Shown here: in pieces, positions 6,158 through 6,650 of the stretch
Layout of the letters: every line of letters starts with the position of its first letter
Numbering within the stretch: the first letter of the stretch is position 1
Assembly (NCBI GenBank): GCA_031290075.1
Contig: JAITOG010000039.1
Coordinates: forward strand, 1 to 6,650
Reading direction: 5' to 3'
Length of the DNA stretch: 6,650 nucleotides
Source: Holosporales bacterium
GTDB taxonomy: Bacteria; Pseudomonadota; Alphaproteobacteria; BNTO01
Translations under genes and position numbers: made by a program
The notes under the pieces: generated by a model
Told to the model about the DNA's origin: nothing
The model's input: the letters and a program-made list of their open reading frames with translations, nothing else
The model's database searches: none

Positions 6158-6187
6158 GTTATATAAGATGTTTCTTTTAAATTTCAA
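6158..6187 (-). promoter_or_regulatory. Promoter of ankyrin gene 2
   Basis: TTGAAA (6182-6187), an 18-bp spacer and TATAAC (6158-6163) are seen on the minus strand. The -35 block AAATAAAACTTGAAAT matches that of ankyrin gene 1, so the two promoters share an origin. The -10 is weaker than the TATAAT of gene 1, and together with the poorer ribosome site this suggests lower expression. Confidence 0.5.
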
Positions 6188-6263
6188 GTTTTATTTCTTA
6201 ACTGTAAAGTTCATATGGTTTGAGGCTGTGGTTTTTTAAAAAGTTGCAAATAGTTTTAGCCAC

Positions 6264-6329
6264 TTGTGAGCAAAATTCTTTGAATAATTCCCTGCTTCTT
6301 GCGGGCGGAATTCAAAAATTCACTCACAA
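6264..6329. repeat. Imperfect palindrome (about 66 bp) in the intergenic gap
   Basis: TTGTGAG (6264-6270) faces CTCACAA (6323-6329). The arms continue inward with gaps through AAAATTC, TTTGAAT and TCCC/GGGCGGA to a short central loop near TTCTT. This could be a hairpin in RNA, a binding site or an eroded small TIR element. The surrounding 6188-6412 shows no convincing gene on either strand: the open plus-strand frame 6220-6429 runs through this palindrome and resembles nothing I know. Confidence 0.5.
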
Positions 6330-6412
6330 CCTTCAACGTTTCTTGTCTTTCAAAAAAAACTTGTTCCTGTCTCACATCTATCTGAACTTAAACATAACAC
6401 CTCCAAGGCCTT

Positions 6413-6587
6413 TTAGTTCTCAAGTATAAAGCGTATAGATCTCCCAGTAAACCTAGCACATTCAAATAAAAAATCAGATGGTGAAATATTCAATTTTGCA
6501 GTTAAAGCAATAAGCATGTTTCCAAGTAATACCATAACTTCTGCAGAACTTCCCTTTCTTATTGTTGATCTATCTTCATCAAAAACC
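6413..6587 (-). pseudogene. C-terminal relic of an ISAs1-like transposase
   Basis: The minus-strand frame reads VFDEDRSTIRKGSS, AEVMVLLGNMLIAL, then ECARFTGRSIRFILEN and stop. This resembles the C-terminal end of ISAs1/H-repeat-type DDE transposases, which typically have F(D/N)EDxSxxRxGxxxxVMxxLxN followed by an Ala-Arg segment and a hydrophobic end. The identification rests on that pattern from memory. The region expected just upstream (HW.xEN..HW) is replaced by the family-2 element, which supplies the false start MGFGYM. Only about 57 residues remain, so it cannot be active. Confidence 0.55.
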
Positions 6588-6650
6588 ATATACCCAAACC
6601 CCAAAAAATTGCGGATTCAAACTCTTGGGTTTCAAGGATTGGCAGCAATT
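6588..6650 (+). mobile_element. Family-2 TIR element, copy 2 (cut by the window end)
   Basis: The stretch from ATATACCCAAACCCC through TTGCGGATTCAAACTC to GGATTGGCAGCAATT matches the reverse complement of copy 1 (3610-3709) with a few substitutions and small gaps. The shared part starts exactly where the ISAs1-like reading frame is cut, so it looks like an insertion into that transposase. The far end, with the second inverted terminus, lies outside the window. Confidence 0.6.

Noticed and set aside
6220..6429. Plus-strand 69-residue open frame
   Set aside because: It has no ribosome site, runs through a palindrome, overlaps the end of the transposase relic and has no recognisable similarity.

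Overview
The window is AT-rich bacterial DNA. It holds one housekeeping gene, topA, beside an accessory stretch of about 3.4 kb made of two secreted ankyrin-repeat genes and decayed mobile DNA. The mixture of low GC, exported ankyrin proteins, paralogous expansion and many transposon relics suggests a host-associated, probably protist-dwelling bacterium. Candidate phylum Dependentiae (TM6, Babela-like) is my best guess, and another intracellular lineage such as Rickettsiales or Legionellales is not excluded. This is inferred from protein style only; no 16S or other decisive marker is present.

Left part (1-838): a 140-residue exported or membrane protein of unknown function on the minus strand, with a plausible promoter very close to its start and a weak terminator hairpin. 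A divergent intergenic region then leads to topA. Centre-left (839-3238): complete DNA topoisomerase I, 799 residues, with Toprim and active-site Tyr motifs, one zinc ribbon and C-terminal repeats split by a Lys-rich linker. A weak terminator overlaps its stop.

Middle (3239-3979): no intact gene, only layered mobile debris. There is an N-terminal relic of an IS630-type transposase, interrupted by a 97-bp TIR element flanked by TA and broken by a frameshift at an A-run. After it come a roughly 100-bp TIR element (family 2), a 142-bp TIR element (family 1, copy A) and a short minus-strand coding relic.

Right part (3980-6113): two minus-strand ankyrin genes. They share almost the same leader peptide, the same post-leader motif and a homologous promoter, but have different bodies. 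The first is a leader plus about eight ankyrin repeats. The second is a leader, a transmembrane helix, an Ala/Pro-rich linker and about four ankyrin repeats. Family-1 element copy B lies between them, so copies A and B flank the first ankyrin gene as direct repeats.

Right edge (6114-6650): the second ankyrin promoter, a roughly 66-bp imperfect palindrome, the C-terminal relic of an ISAs1-like transposase, and a second, inverted and incomplete copy of the family-2 element cut by the window end. The two ankyrin genes are therefore enclosed by inverted family-2 copies, each touching a different transposase relic. No complete new multi-gene system is visible. The most interesting structure is this element-bounded, duplicated exported-ankyrin island.
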